From Symbiodinium kawagutii (taxonomy: Eukaryota; Sar; Dinophyceae; Suessiales; Symbiodiniaceae), in assembly GCA_009767595.1 (NCBI GenBank), contig VSDK01004471.1:121697-185696 (forward strand): a stretch of 64,000 bases of DNA, given 5' to 3'. Shown here in pieces: positions 31,054 to 42,101 of this stretch. Below the pieces are notes generated by a model. That model saw only the letters and a program-made list of their open reading frames with translations. It did not search any database and was not told the origin of the DNA. The translations under genes were made by a program, and so were the position numbers. The first letter of the stretch is position 1; each line of letters starts with the position of its first letter.

Positions 31054-31130
31054 CTACAGCTGGAGCTACAGCAGTGCCCAAATGGTAGCCATACTGGGGA
31101 GTGATGAGCCAATCCTGAAGCGGAGGTTTT
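31054..31130 (+). CDS. Weak exon-like island directly after a family A end
   Basis: Begins at TTTTTTTGAG| and reads SYSWSYSSAQMVAILGSDEP then ILKRR. Short. Confidence 0.25.
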
Positions 31131-31194
31131 AATCCTTTTTTCTACCGCAAGAAGCATTTCTTGAATGGTGGTGGAATCTCAGGGCGAACATGCC

Positions 31195-31730
31195 ATTTCA
31201 CTTGTTTGCTGCACTTTTGACGTGCTGTTGCATATATACATAATGTGGTACTATTGAAAGCTATCTTGATTGTCACTTGTTGGTTCCATAAGTCATTGGC
31301 TGTCTCATCAAGATCGCCTTTCATGAAGCGATTATGATGGCCATTGATCGGAATATCGATGGCGGAGCCTACCGAAACACCAACCCGGAGCCAAACCACC
31401 TTGTGGTCACTGACCATCATCAATCACTATTGACCATTTTGAAATAACGTTAGCCCCGGATGAATAAATTCATTCGGGGGAGGACCGTTTGAATGCAAAA
31501 CGCAGGCTTTTGCGGATACCCCCTATTAATCAACAAGGGGTTTATTAATCCAGGGTTGTCATTGTTGGCTACTGGTTTTGATCCGCTATGATTTTCCATC
31601 GGTAATAATCAGCCATCATTCATTCACGCTTTATCAACCACCGCCATTCTAAACCATCTTGCACCATTATTTACTGTTAATGACCATCATCAACCATTGT
31701 GTATCACGAACCGAAACATAGATATCAACA
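31195..31730 (+). repeat. Segmental duplication, copy 2, with ~125-bp insertion
   Basis: Homologous to 28725-29130. Between about 31446 and 31567 it carries sequence absent from copy 1, including the hairpin CCCCGGATGAAT / ATTCATTCGGGG. The island within reads HEAIMMAIDRNIDGGAYRNT. Confidence 0.8.
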
Positions 31731-31732
31731 TA

Positions 31733-32220
31733 AAGACAAATACATCAATACATCAATACATCAATACATCAATACATCAATGCATACATACATGCATGCA
31801 TGCATGCATACATACATACTTACCTACATACATACATAGGTACCTACATACCTACATACCTACATACCTACATACCTACATACCTACATACATACCTACA
31901 TCCCTACATACCTACATACCTACACATCTACATACCTACATACCTACATACCTACATACCTACCTACATACCTACACATCTACATACCTACATACCTACA
32001 TACCTACCTACATACCTACACATCTACATACCTACATACTTACATACCTACATACCCACATACCTGCATACCTACATTCCTACATACATACAAACATACA
32101 TAATCTTACTTACTTACATACTTACATGCATAGATACAGACAGACAGGCAGACAGTCAGACAGACAGACAGTCAGTCAGACAGACAGACAGTCAGTCAGA
32201 CCGACCGATATACATGCACA
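31733..32220 (+). repeat. (TACATACC)n and (CAGA/CAGT)n arrays
   Basis: TACATACATACC/TACACATC words from 31733 to about 32125, then CAGACAGACAGTCAGT words to about 32210. The long T/Y/I/H-rich + ORFs here are repeat artefacts. Confidence 0.95.
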
Positions 32221-32559
32221 CGCACATACTACGGCAATATCTACATGTGTACTTCATTGTAAACGTACGCTGAGGTGTTTGCAATCATGTGTGCAAACTT
32301 TTGTTTACATACATCGGCATAATTGCATATGCATTAAAAGATATAAACGCAATTACACATCAGGCTGTATATATATCTATATTTGCACGTGCATGTGTAC
32401 GCATCGAAATATCTTAAGATTGTATCAGTTTATACACATTATGAATATACACATGTAAATGTATATCATATCTATTTAAACTCTTGCAACATGTCTGGGC
32501 ACCATGCACTATGTACTATTTGTTAGGATATCTATTCAACTATGTCATAAGTACATTTG

Positions 32560-32690
32560 GAAAAAACATGATCAACCATTATTAACCATTATTCACCATC
32601 ATAAACCATTATTAACCATTATTAACCATCATTAACCATGATTGACCAATATTAACAATTACAAACCATTATTAACCATTATTGTTAACA
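32560..32690 (+). repeat. ATTATTAACC tandem words
   Basis: CCATTATTAACCATTATTAA units, a regular patch of background repeat. Confidence 0.8.
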
Positions 32691-32719
32691 TGTTGTTTCT
32701 TCCACATGTACTGATGTTA

Positions 32720-32827
32720 CATGTCTATCTGGTAGCGCGCATGTCTCAACACCAGGCAGACTCCGAGGGCAGTTATGGTTACCAGGCGCGGGAGATCACG
32801 GAGATCTATGGTCAGGGAAACGCAAAA
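32720..32827 (+). CDS. Exon-like island, possible first exon
   Basis: Contains ATG at 32741; MSQHQADSEGSYGYQAREIT then EIYGQGNAK and stop. A donor-like CTATG|GTCAGG lies before the end. It precedes a B element by 36 bp. Confidence 0.35.
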
Positions 32828-32863
32828 TGATGGAGTTATTCATAGCTATAAGTGGCTATAAAT

Positions 32864-33100
32864 GGCTATGGGTCAATATTAACCTGCCAACAATGGTAGT
32901 TAACACCCAACAAACTATAGGGAAACTAATGGCAAATGATAGGGGATGATAACTAACAATTATAGTTGGGATATATACCAACTATATGGCTATGGGTCAA
33001 TATTAACCAACCATAATGGCTTATAATGACCAACAATTTCAAAGGGAAAACACTGCTTAATGATAGGGGAACCAGGGGTACAGGGTTTTGACCCACTGCC
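32864..33100 (+). mobile_element. Family B MITE, long form, AAAT duplication
   Basis: GGCTATGGGTCAATATTAAC to TTTTGACCCACTGCC, flanked by AAAT at 32860-32863 and 33101-33104. A second GGCTATGGG starts at 32988. The duplication shows the dimer moves as one unit. Confidence 0.85.
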
Positions 33101-33104
33101 AAAT

Positions 33105-33915
33105 AATGGTAAACTCCATGGTTATACCAATATACAATGGTGGTTCAACAATTGTTTCACAATGGTTGTAACGGTGAGTATAACTCCATGGTTATTATTA
33201 AAAATGGCTAGAATGGTGGTTTAACAATGGTTACAATGGTTGATAGTAAAGTGGTTATAATTTATCATTGGTTATAACGGCAAAATCAATTAAATCATGG
33301 TTCCTAATTGCTAATAACTTGTTAAGAATAGCTAATCATGATTTTTAATGGTTATGAATACTGGTTATAAATAATGGCTACAATGGTTGTTGATAGTGCG
33401 TGCTTATAGATCCCCTTTCCAATTAGAATACTTAGATGATGATTAGACTGAGTAGGTGGTTAGTCAGGATGGTTTGCAATTAGCATTTCTGTGGGTTATA
33501 CCATCTAGAAAGGGCCGTTACTAACCAGTTACTGGCTGAAATAATTATCCAAGTACTGATCATCACTGACCCCTTCAGTAGTCAACTGATTTAGCGATGT
33601 CCAGCAAAGTCAATAGGTTTGTTTGATCACCAAATCATTGGCTGAGTAGTACTAACCACTAACCACTACTACTGGCAACTACTAACTACAAACTAATCAG
33701 CAGCAGGTTTGTTGATCAGTAGTTCTCAATAGTGCTGATCAACCAATCATTGGTAAACTAGTTGGTTGATTCACCAACAATCATTGGTTGACAAATCATT
33801 GATTAATCAGTACTCTTATTTGTTAACAAATTATTGGTTAATCAACCAATTAGTTGACAAATCATTGACTAGCCAATAGTACTGATCAACAAATCATTGA
33901 TTAATCATTGGTTAG
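33105..33915. other. AT-rich filler
   Basis: ATGGTTATAATGG words, then ACAAATCATTGGTTAATC words from 33740. No gene seen. Confidence 0.55.
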
Positions 33916-33920
33916 CAAAT

Positions 33921-34002
33921 GGTGGTTTCTCAAAATAGGGAGCCCCAAAAATGGTTGGTTTACTGTTATAGATGGTTAAGTACTGGATGATTTGGGGGTA
34001 CC
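33921..34002. mobile_element. Family A MITE, right end lost
   Basis: GGTGGTTTCTCAAAATAGGG to TTTGGGGGTACC, then (CCATTATTAA)n filler. Confidence 0.7.
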
Positions 34003-34160
34003 ATTATTAACCATTACAAACGATTATTAGCCATTATTAACCATCATAAACCATTATTAACCATCATAAACCATTATTAACCATCTAAAGATGTTAAAAA
34101 AATAGGGTACCCCTATGGCTTGGGAAACCCCCAAATCATTGGTTTCGCCAGGTTTCTACG

Positions 34161-34275
34161 ATGCACCGGGCCGCTTTTGAACAGCGAATTCGCGCGATTC
34201 GCGAGCAGGTGGCAGCGTCGAGCTTCGCCACACGGCTGGGTACCCTCAAGGGTGAAGCGCGTATCCACCATGGCG
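34161..34275 (+). CDS. Exon-like island
   Basis: Frame reads MHRAAFEQRIRAIREQVAAS then SFATRLGTLKGEARIHHG, running directly into a family A element at GGAGTTTCTC. Helical, basic. The alternative frame from 34120 is Arg/Ser-rich. One of the better islands. Confidence 0.45.
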
Positions 34276-34335
34276 GGGAGTTTCTCAAGTCAGTCAGGGG
34301 ACCCCAGGGGACCCCTGTGACTTGAGAAACCACCC
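34276..34335. mobile_element. Minimal family A MITE (terminal repeats only)
   Basis: GAGTTTCTCAAGTCAGTCAG and CTGTGACTTGAGAAACCACC with a GGGGACCCC centre. About 60 bp. Confidence 0.7.
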
Positions 34336-34373
34336 ATATGGTTGGTATATCCCCTATAAAATGGTTGGGTTGC

Positions 34374-34485
34374 ACTCCAGTAAGCTAACATAGCAATGGA
34401 AAATCAGCATATTTTGTAGAGAAATCCTGGGAAACCATCAATAAGTGGTGGATTTTCCAGCCAGCCACGTTAGTTTACCAGAGTG
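34374..34485. mobile_element. Family C MITE
   Basis: CTCCAGTAAGCTAACATAGC to CCACGTTAGTTTACCAGAG. Confidence 0.75.
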
Positions 34486-34599
34486 TAATAAAGATGATTT
34501 TAATGGTTAATAAAAAATGATTATTTAGATCATCACGAACCCCTAAAATAACCAATCAGTGGTTTATTGGTTAATTTGAGTCATTATTCTTGATGGTTA

Positions 34600-34871
34600 A
34601 TAAAGGATGATTTGGGTGTACCCTAGGACTGGAGAAATCACCATTCATAGATGGCTCACCTGCAAAAAATGGGGGGGGGGTTAAAACCATGGGACCCCTC
34701 AAAAATGGTTGGTTTAGTATGATAGATGACTAAGGATGATGTAAGGGACCCCTATGACTTGAGAAACCACCCATATGGTTGGTATATCCCCCACAATATG
34801 GTTATTATTATATATGGAGTCATAACCCTATTATTTTGGGGGTTACCCTTATCACTTGAGAGACCACCCAA
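34600..34871. mobile_element. Cluster of family A fragments
   Basis: Right ends at 34625-34645, 34745-34772 (CTTGAGAAACCACC) and 34840-34870, with GGGACCCCTCAAAAATGG at 34691. An interrupted G run of 10 lies at 34671-34680. Confidence 0.6.
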
Positions 34872-34872
34872 C

Positions 34873-34980
34873 GGATGATTTTTGGCGCAACTCGGCGAGT
34901 TTACCAGAGGATGTTGGACTGGTTGCTGGGGGCGAATATCATCAGTTCGCCACTGCCACTGGTGACACCTTATGTGGCTA
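34873..34980 (+). CDS. Weak exon-like island
   Basis: Two frames open: RMIFGATRRVYQRMLDWLLG and NSASLPEDVGLVAGGEYHQF. Frame unresolved. Confidence 0.25.
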
Positions 34981-35139
34981 ATTTTGGTTGATAAGAGGGA
35001 TTATAATGGCTAATAGTAGGGAGTAATAGGGGATACTGTAATGACTAACACATGGTTGGTTTGTTACTATAAATGGCTGGTGATCATGGTTTATAATTGG
35101 GGATAATGATATATAATGACCAAAAATATTGGTGAAACA

Positions 35140-35237
35140 ACCTTCTCAGAATAGGGGTACCCCCAAAATGGTTATTCTATTACTATTAATGACTAACATT
35201 GAATGATTTGGGGATACCCCTATTTTGAGAACTCCCC
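35140..35237. mobile_element. Family A MITE
   Basis: CCTTCTCAGAATAGGGGTAC to CCCTATTTTGAGAACTCCCC. Confidence 0.8.
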
Positions 35238-35501
35238 ATGTATTGTCACTGGTTTTTGGTTGCTGGTCACACTTGTATGGCTGGTTGAAACATAGCTAGA
35301 TTAAACATGGCTGATGGATGCTGCATGCTGATGACCCATGCGTGGCTATAGTTGCCGTTGACTGGTTGTTCTGCTGGTGAGTTGCGAGAATGCGTTGAAT
35401 CCTTGAGGAGTGCTCCTCTGATGTTTGGCATGACGCCAGATGAATCTCGAAAGGACTCATTGAGAATCTGACAATGAATTCTCAAAATCTTACAAAACAG
35501 A

Positions 35502-35894
35502 GTCAGGGAAAGCTTACCGCAAACGTATCATCCTGACAGCAAGGTCCACCAAAAAGTGTGGGTTTCGCACCTTGGACAGCTCAACTCGGGCAAGCCATTC
35601 CTTCTTGACACCCACCTGGAACCTCACTTGACGAAGGGGAGCTCATGGTTCGAAGCTTGAAGTTCTTCCTCTGCGGCTACCCAGACTCAAGTCTGGTTTC
35701 AGTTGATATTGAAGTGGTGGTACCACGATCCCAAAAATACTACTCCACCACTGTGCTTTCAGTTCCTCCATGGTGGTGGAGTTGTGGGACCTTCACAGGA
35801 GGTGCTGGTACCAGTGGAGCCCTGCAACTTGGCAGCTCTCCATTGCAACGTCGAGCCGCTGCTCACGTTCGGTGACCCGCCAGTGATGGAGTAA
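35502..35894 (+). CDS. Longer coding-like island with one internal TGA
   Basis: After AAAACAG| a frame reads SLPQTYHPDSKVHQKVWVSH then LGQLNSGKPFLLDTHLEPHL; after one TGA near 35665 it continues WFQLILKWWYHDPKNTTPPL and QEVLVPVEPCNLAALHCNVE to a stop at 35892. About 130 codons with a single stop. Other + frames are partly open. No family recognised. Confidence 0.35.
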
Positions 35895-36518
35895 TATTTT
35901 TGGGATGGATTGTAAGCACCAATCAGTTTACTTCAGTGTAACTTCGTTTTAATTCATAGATGCTTGGTGTCGTGAACACAGAAATTTTCCAAATGGCCAG
36001 CATCTTCTCTTCATAAGCAGATTCTTATGGCTTCGTCCGGGTCCATGGTGGTTCATCCAAGATCATCCAAGTGCAAGTAGCCACAATGAATTGGGAAACC
36101 ACCAGTTTGGAGGGTACAGCTTTTTTGGACAAATCCCTATGCTTATGAGCATGACTGGCTATAGCCATCATCTCCGGCAAGATCATCTGCTGGAGCAGAA
36201 GCTATAGCCAGTCATAGACTTCTGCCACCGTCCACCGAGGCTGATCCCCGGTTTTATCCTTGTCCTCATGGTCTCCATGGCGTGATGCCAACCCTGGTTT
36301 GATTGGTAGGGTGTATCCCCCAAAAGTCATGGTTTCCTGCTAAACTGGTAAGAGCCCGATTGGTAAATGCAGGGTTCGTTCATCCCGGGTCAACATTCAC
36401 TATCAACCACTACCAATGTAGTATTTTCCCTTTTAAAAACCGGTTAAAACCCTTACAAAACCCCTAGAAAAACCTATAAAACCTGCTCATTTCACTCTGC
36501 CTGGTCCTTCCCACTGGG

Positions 36519-36648
36519 GATAGTCGCTGCCCCAAGAAGGTGGAACTTCAGCGTCGAGAAGAGTTGGAAGTGGAGAAGACGTCCCTGGGAGAAGCAGCGG
36601 TTGCAGCCAGTGGTGGCAGCGGCTGCAGTTGGGGGAGAGTACGAAGGG
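36519..36648 (+). CDS. Exon-like island with consensus donor
   Basis: Frame reads DSRCPKKVELQRREELEVEK then TSLGEAAVAASGGSGCSWGR and ends at GGAGA|GTACGA. Charged helix then Ser/Gly-rich. Strong composition; no family. Confidence 0.45.
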
Positions 36649-36659
36649 AAATGTATTGA

Positions 36660-36970
36660 TTATGAATATGATTATGAATAATTCTCCTGATTATGAACAA
36701 GAATTTGATTATAACAATGACATGATTCTGAGTTGGTGGCAATGGGGGATGCATCAATGAATGCTTCTTTTCAGAAACGCAGAAGAAATGACTATGGCAG
36801 CTAGTGAACAAGTGGATTATAGGGGACGATCGTCAACGACCGTGGCTGCCCATGGTTGTGTATCTACTGTGGCACCAGGGCTTGCCTCGCAGCATCAGTG
36901 GCAAAGGATTCCTAGTTCTGGGGTCATGATTAAGCACTGGATAATCCAATGGATTACTGGGTCGTTGTTT
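36660..36970. other. Mixed region, weak coding-like signal
   Basis: AATATGATTATGAAT words, then a GC-richer part (36770-36920) open in + frame 36761-36973 (MTMAASEQVDYRGRSSTTVA). Too weak to call. Confidence 0.3.
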
Positions 36971-36974
36971 TAAA

Positions 36975-37053
36975 CATGTTTTTTCCCCAAAGACTTTGGC
37001 AGGGTTGGTTGATTTACGAATATCATGCATAGGAGTTGAAACCACCAACCGAA
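36975..37053 (+). mobile_element. Family D fragment
   Basis: TTTTTTCCCCAAAGAC left part, GTTGAAACCACCAACCG right end. Confidence 0.55.
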
Positions 37054-37394
37054 TCATCAGTGATTGATGGAACTCCTGACCAGTCATGATTAAGAGAACT
37101 ATTTACTCATGTTAATCAGTGGGATGCATGTTTACTCAGGACTGTTGGTACGGTCATTGAACACTTTAACCGCTGAACTCCTCGATCAACTAGCAAGCAT
37201 GAAAACATTTGAACAACTTGAGCCATTCGAGTAATCACTATCATTCGTTTACTTTCCATTAGTCCATTGGTGATTTACCATGAAATCAACCACTAGAACT
37301 ATTTAAGCACATCAAATCGATTTCATCTTCAAATCAACCATTAGTCACTTTCATGAACTAGAATCATGAAATCACCACTAGAACCATTTCATCA

Positions 37395-37457
37395 AATCGA
37401 CCGTCCAAATCGACTGTCCAAATCGACCGCCCAAATCGACCGTCCAAATCGACCGTT
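37395..37457 (+). repeat. 15-bp tandem repeat CCAAATCGACCGTCC
   Basis: Five units of AAATCGACCGTCC-like 15-mers; regular 15-bp spacing. Confidence 0.9.
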
Positions 37458-37559
37458 AAACATCCCCATTTCCATGGTAAAATCGTCAAATGTTTTTTGA
37501 CCGGGCGCCGACCCTCCACCGACTGTAGTTGATCATGTTGATCACAGGTGGCTTCTTGG

Positions 37560-38050
37560 GTTGATATTGAACAGAATGGTTGCTAGTCATGGATTCATGG
37601 TGGTTGCTGGTGTTCAACAGTGGTTCATGATGGTTAATGGCCGCTAATGATGGTTAACGGTGGTTGGTTGATGGTTGATGGTGATTAGTTAATTATGGTT
37701 GATAATGAGTAATGGTCGTGGGTTGATGATGCTGGATAATGCTTACATAGTGCATGTCAATGATGTTTGATCAATGATGGTTTATGATGGTTCGTTGATG
37801 ACTGTGAATGATGGAACATTTTGTTTGATGATGGTGGATGATGGTAACAGGAGTTGGCAATGCTCAATGATTATTCGTGGCTAGTTAGCGCTTAATTGCT
37901 GGTTGATCGATGCTGAATTAATGGTTAATCAGGGCGAATGATGGCTGATAATGGCTAATATATAGTAATCAATGGTGCTGAATTAACCAGTCATTCACCA
38001 TCAGCAAATGCTTAATGGTCGATTTAACCGATCATGAATCAATGGTCAAC
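37560..38050. other. AT-rich filler with GATGGTTGATG words
   Basis: GGTTGATGATGG words (opposite sense to the ACCATCATC background). No gene seen. Confidence 0.55.
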
Positions 38051-38054
38051 ATAT

Positions 38055-38155
38055 GGGTGTTTCTCAAAATAGGGGTACCCCCAAATCATCCATCGTGAGC
38101 AATCTATAGCAGTAAACCAACCATTTTTGCGGGCCTCCCATTTTGAGAAACCATC
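38055..38155. mobile_element. Family A MITE
   Basis: GGGTGTTTCTCAAAATAGGG to CCCATTTTGAGAAACCATC. Followed at once by a GC-rich island (38160-38430) open in two + frames (MARKADDEGGAPGEVSGKSQ; LMMKVEHLEKSLENRRRSIV). Confidence 0.85.
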
Positions 38156-38159
38156 AAAT

Positions 38160-38430
38160 GATGAATTCCTAGTGTTTCATCACGAGTTGTGGGTCACCAT
38201 GGCTCGGAAGGCTGATGATGAAGGTGGAGCACCTGGAGAAGTCTCTGGAAAATCGCAGACGCAGCATTGTGGAACGAGCCTCGTTGCGGAACATGACCTA
38301 GTGATTCAAGGGGCCCCAAGGATGGTCGGGTCACATCGCCCGCTGATTTTCCTGCATGACAAGTGTGTGTTGAAGATACTTAGCCACCCTGTAGGTACGA
38401 AGCCTAAATTCATGATTTTGGTTAGTTGAC
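38160..38430 (+). CDS. Exon-like island, frame unresolved
   Basis: ORF 38127-38429 (100 codons) includes SQTQHCGTSLVAEHDLVIQG. An alternative frame gives a coiled-coil-like LMMKVEHLEKSLENRRRSIV ending at a TAG inside CTA|GTGATT. No family. Confidence 0.35.
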
Positions 38431-38516
38431 TCTTTCTACACAGATGTATGATAGTGCCTAGATGACTGGATCTTCAAAGGCATACCATCCAAAATGGGTT
38501 GTTTCTTAATGGTCAT

Positions 38517-39017
38517 GGCTGCTTCGTTTGCGGCAATCAGCCCATGGTCGACTATTTCACTCAGCTGGTGTTTTCAGGAAAGATGTAAGAACCCTGCCAG
38601 TACGCCCAGATCGAACAGTAGATGTTTGTGTGCCAATATGTATCTATGATTTGCTCAGAAATGTTCATTCAAGCGGATGACTGTGCGAGGTTTTCCGCAT
38701 GGTTCAGCCATCAAATGGGTGTTTCTCAAAATAGGGGTACCCCTAAATCATCCAATAGTAGTCATTATTAGTAATAAACCAACCATTTTTTGGGGTTCCC
38801 TATTTTAAGAAACCACCAAATGATATGCTTTCCTCATTGAGGGAGTAGCAAGCTGAGCTGAGGATCTGGTTCCAGCAGCTCCACCGGCGGTCAAGGGCCA
38901 CCCTGAACCCATGGACCCAGCAGCCGGACGGGTTAGCCCTTCCCGGGATGGTTGGACATGCTTGTGACCCAGCTTTCCATGGTAAAAGCGACGGCGACCT
39001 ATGCCAGCTCGGAGACG
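38517..39017 (+). pseudogene. Coding-like region interrupted by a family A MITE and two stops
   Basis: With the A element at 38717-38817 and one AAAT removed, one frame reads FRKDVRTLPVRPDRTVDVCV, TGA, LCEVFRMVQPSNDMLSSLRE, TAG, QAELRIWFQQLHRRSRATLN and on to a stop at 39018. The two stops suggest decay. Alternatively the parts are exons: TTGCTCAG| at 38658 and AAATGG|GTGTTTC at 38717 bound one, and the Pro/Ala-rich frame EDLVPAAPPAVKGHPEPMDP another. Confidence 0.35.
38717..38817. mobile_element. Family A MITE with AAAT duplication
   Basis: GGGTGTTTCTCAAAATAGGG to CCTATTTTAAGAAACCACC, flanked by AAAT at 38713-38716 and 38818-38821. Confidence 0.9.
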
Positions 39018-39029
39018 AGGGTTAATGGT

Positions 39030-39122
39030 CATCATCATCGTCATCATCATCATCAAGATCATCATCAAGATCATCATCAAGATCATCATCAAGATCATCA
39101 TCAAGATCATCATCAAGATCAT

Positions 39123-39217
<95 letters not shown>

Positions 39218-39236
39218 CCACCACCACCATCATCAT
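39030..39236 (+). repeat. (ATC)n / (AAGATCATCATC)n microsatellite
   Basis: First a 12-bp higher-order unit AAGATCATCATC, then pure (ATC)n for about 100 bp, ending in CACCACCACC. Encodes poly-His/Ile on + and poly-Asp/Met on -, all artefacts. Confidence 0.97.
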
Positions 39237-39620
39237 ACTCCATGCTTGAGTAGTATAGTCATATTTGTACGGGTCAATATCAATGAAGCAGCACCTCATT
39301 TGGTTGTTTCAGTGACCCACAGTCATATGGGAAATGATGCTGATTATCCTCTCACCCTAATAAGTGGTGGGCTGGAAGTACTGGATATCCATCAGAGTTA
39401 TGACAGGGCCACTCCTTTTCAGCGGCTGGTTGATTGTGTTGCTTGTTGTCTCCCTTGAAGAAACATATATGATCACACTTGTCCATCATTTAGCATCCCT
39501 TACCAAATTATAAACCACAATATTTTGTCACTACCGAACATCATAAAGCCGTCAAAAGTGACAGTTGAGCATTAAGCACTTTTTCCCACCATTCATCACC
39601 ATGCATTACAAACCCCCCAG

Positions 39621-39723
39621 ACTCAGGAAGCAGCCGGGAACACGAACGAGAAGAAGCCCTGGCCAAATATCTCAATATGCTGAAGGACCAGCGACAAGAT
39701 ACAGAGTGGGACCACCCAACTTG
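39621..39723 (+). CDS. Exon-like island with both splice-like borders
   Basis: Between CCCCCCAG| and CAACTTG|GTTAAC. Reads DSGSSREHEREEALAKYLNM then LKDQRQDTEWDHPTW. Highly charged helix, strong coding look; no family. Confidence 0.45.
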
Positions 39724-39729
39724 GTTAAC

Positions 39730-40540
39730 TGAGCTTATATCTAGATGGTAAATGTTAATATAACTAGTTAGTCAATATAACTATAGTAAGAGTTAAATAG
39801 TTAATATAACAAGTAGATGGTTGATATAACTCCCCACTTGGTTAACTTAGCTTGTAGCTAGATGATCGATAGAACTGATAACGTGAAATGGCAAATGTTA
39901 GCCAACTTTTAACGTTTGGCGGTACCACTCTGTATCGGGTGACACTCTGAGGTTTTCTGGGGGTGCCACAAAAGTGTCCTCTTTCGTGGAGAAACAATGC
40001 ACCGAACTGAGGGACAAACCACTATGCAGAACAAGAGTGGGATTGGGTATATGCCAAAATAGTTGTACCCCGAAAGCTCCCATGTTTCCTTGTCAAAATG
40101 ATAATTAGCTTTGGTGCGATATTGGTTACCCTAATTCGGCAATGATCGTCATCGACCATTATAAGCATATCTAACGATTATTAACCACAATTAACCACTA
40201 GTCAACCTATTGGTTACCTTACGGCTTGGCACATGCAATGATTCACTATCGGCCATCATAATCATTATATGAACCATTATTTACCGTTCTTAACCGGTAT
40301 TAACTCTTATCCATTATTGTCCAGTATTAACTATCATCCATTATCATCCAGTATGAACTATTGACCATAACGATTCACTATTATCCATTATTAAGCAGTC
40401 TTAACCAGTATTAACTACTATCATGGTTAACTACTATCCATTATCAATGAACTCAACCGTTAACTATCAACCAGTCTTGACTACTATGGCTAGTTAAGAA
40501 CCATATGATTAACTACTATCCATTATCAACCCGTCTTAAC
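39730..40540. other. AT-rich filler
   Basis: GTTAATATAACTAG words to 39880, then ATTATCCATTATTAACC words from 40140. A palindromic fragment with GGTACCACT...GTTGTACCC lies at 39915-40075. No gene seen. Confidence 0.5.
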
Positions 40541-40549
40541 TCAACCCAC

Positions 40550-40745
40550 ATGGCTTCGCAACTCATCCGTGAACGCTTGGTCCTTGACTCGCCATACCCG
40601 GTGGGTCAGGAGGCCGAAGTGGCCGACCTCGAACACGAGATCCGTCAGCGAAGGCATTCGGCCATGTTGAAGGAGGAGAAGCGACCTGGCTGCGGAGCAG
40701 GGGGAGCCCAAGGGGAGAAGGAGTTCAGGGCTATGCATCTGGTTG
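40550..40745 (+). CDS. Possible first exon, charged protein
   Basis: ATG at 40550; reads MASQLIRERLVLDSPYPVGQ, EAEVADLEHEIRQRRHSAML and KEEKRPGCGAGGAQGEKEFR. The frame is open from 40505. Charged helix then Gly/Glu-rich. GC much higher than flanks. A - frame overlaps. No family. Confidence 0.45.
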
Positions 40746-40749
40746 GAAA

Positions 40750-41165
40750 TTATTTGGTTGGTAGTTTTAACCATGGTTAAGAATGGTTTAGAATGGTTTA
40801 GAATGGTTGATATGGTAGGAAATGATAACAAGCATTTGGTTGGGTACTATGTTTGATTGAGGTTATAACATGTTACAACCATTAGTAATTAGTGGTGAAT
40901 GACAGGGGATAGTTGGAAATAGGTTATGACTTATAACCATGAATAGTGTGAATGATAGGTTTAAGCATCTGCTTGGAAATTAGTTGGTTGGTGGTTTTGA
41001 CCCATGGTTGATAGTGTTTAAGAATGGTTAATATAGTAGGAAATGATAACCAACAATAATATGATTAAACAACTGCTGGTTGGTTACTATGTTTAATTGA
41101 GGTGATAACCATTAATAGTGATGTATCATAGGGGATAATAACCAACAATCATATGGGTGAACAAC
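40750..41165. other. AT-rich filler with two near-repeats
   Basis: The phrase ATTTGGTTGG...GTTTTAACCATGGTTAAGAATGG recurs about 240 bp later in altered form. AACAACTGCTGGTTGG occurs twice before a D element. No gene seen. Confidence 0.5.
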
Positions 41166-41272
41166 TGCTGGTTGGTGGTTTGATTGACATTTTGTTTATT
41201 TTCCCACTTGTAATTGTTAACAGACGGTTGGTTGACAAGCATATTTTTCATAGGGGTGGTTCAACCACCAGG
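41166..41272 (+). mobile_element. Family D MITE
   Basis: TGGTTGGTGGTTTGATTGAC to GGGTGGTTCAACCACCAGG. Confidence 0.85.
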
Positions 41273-41811
41273 TTAGGATTGGTATGGAACTGTTAGGAAT
41301 GGTTGGGAACGGCTGGGGCCCTGGATATTGGGGATAGGGGTTCCCTTCTGGGTGCCCTGATCCCGTGGAAGCTCCACTGGTCTTCACCAGTTTTTGCATA
41401 GTTTATTGCTATAGTTTTTGGTGGATTTAACCATTGCTATTTAATAGTATAGTTTTCTAACCAGTTTCACCTTGATTCATAAGCCGGCTTGGAGAAGGTG
41501 TTTTTGAATTGTTAGGAATAGTTTTGATAGTGGGTAAGCAATGGTTAAAGCTAGCGGATTCATTCCACTGACAGCATGTCAAATGGAAGCTAGTTTGAAG
41601 AATGAGGGGGGGCGGTCTTACGCTGAAAAAACGGAAAACACCTACTGTAAAAGTATCATAACTACGCACCCTCTTTGATAGTGGGTAAGCAATGGTTAAT
41701 GATGGTATGAAAGTGACGTTCTAGGCCGGCTTCAATTTTGGTGAATGGGGGGTTATATAATGGTGGTGAACGGTCTTGCAATGATGATTCATGCTGATAT
41801 ATCAACCATAT

Positions 41812-41910
41812 GGAGGTTTCTTGAAATATTGAACACCCAAAATGGATGCTTGAATACTATAAATGGTTTGTAGTAGATGATTTGGAAGGTACCTATTTTG
41901 AGAAACCACC
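41812..41910. mobile_element. Family A MITE
   Basis: GGAGGTTTCTTGAAATATTG to ACCTATTTTGAGAAACCACC. Confidence 0.8.
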
Positions 41911-42101
41911 ACATAGCAACCTCAACACTACCATTTCTGTTGTTAGTTGCTTGACTTTTCGAACGGTGGTAACTCGAACCAGCAAATTGATGATAGTGGC
42001 GGCCGATTTTGTCCAGGATCACAGGTTGATTGCTTCCACTTCCCAGATGCACTGGGGAAGCCGATCGTTTCCCTAAGAGAGATGGTTTGTTTTGGGTATG
42101 T

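Noticed and set aside
31697-32458. 253-codon and 157-codon T/Y/I/H-rich ORFs
   Set aside because: Produced entirely by the TACATACC microsatellite.
36548-36811. 87-codon - strand ORF overlapping the 36.5-kb island
   Set aside because: The + frame has a consensus GTACGA donor and better composition.
38805-39458. ORFs of 164 and 168 codons with poly-Met, poly-His or poly-Asp
   Set aside because: Produced by the ATC microsatellite; only their GC-rich ends overlap a plausible island.
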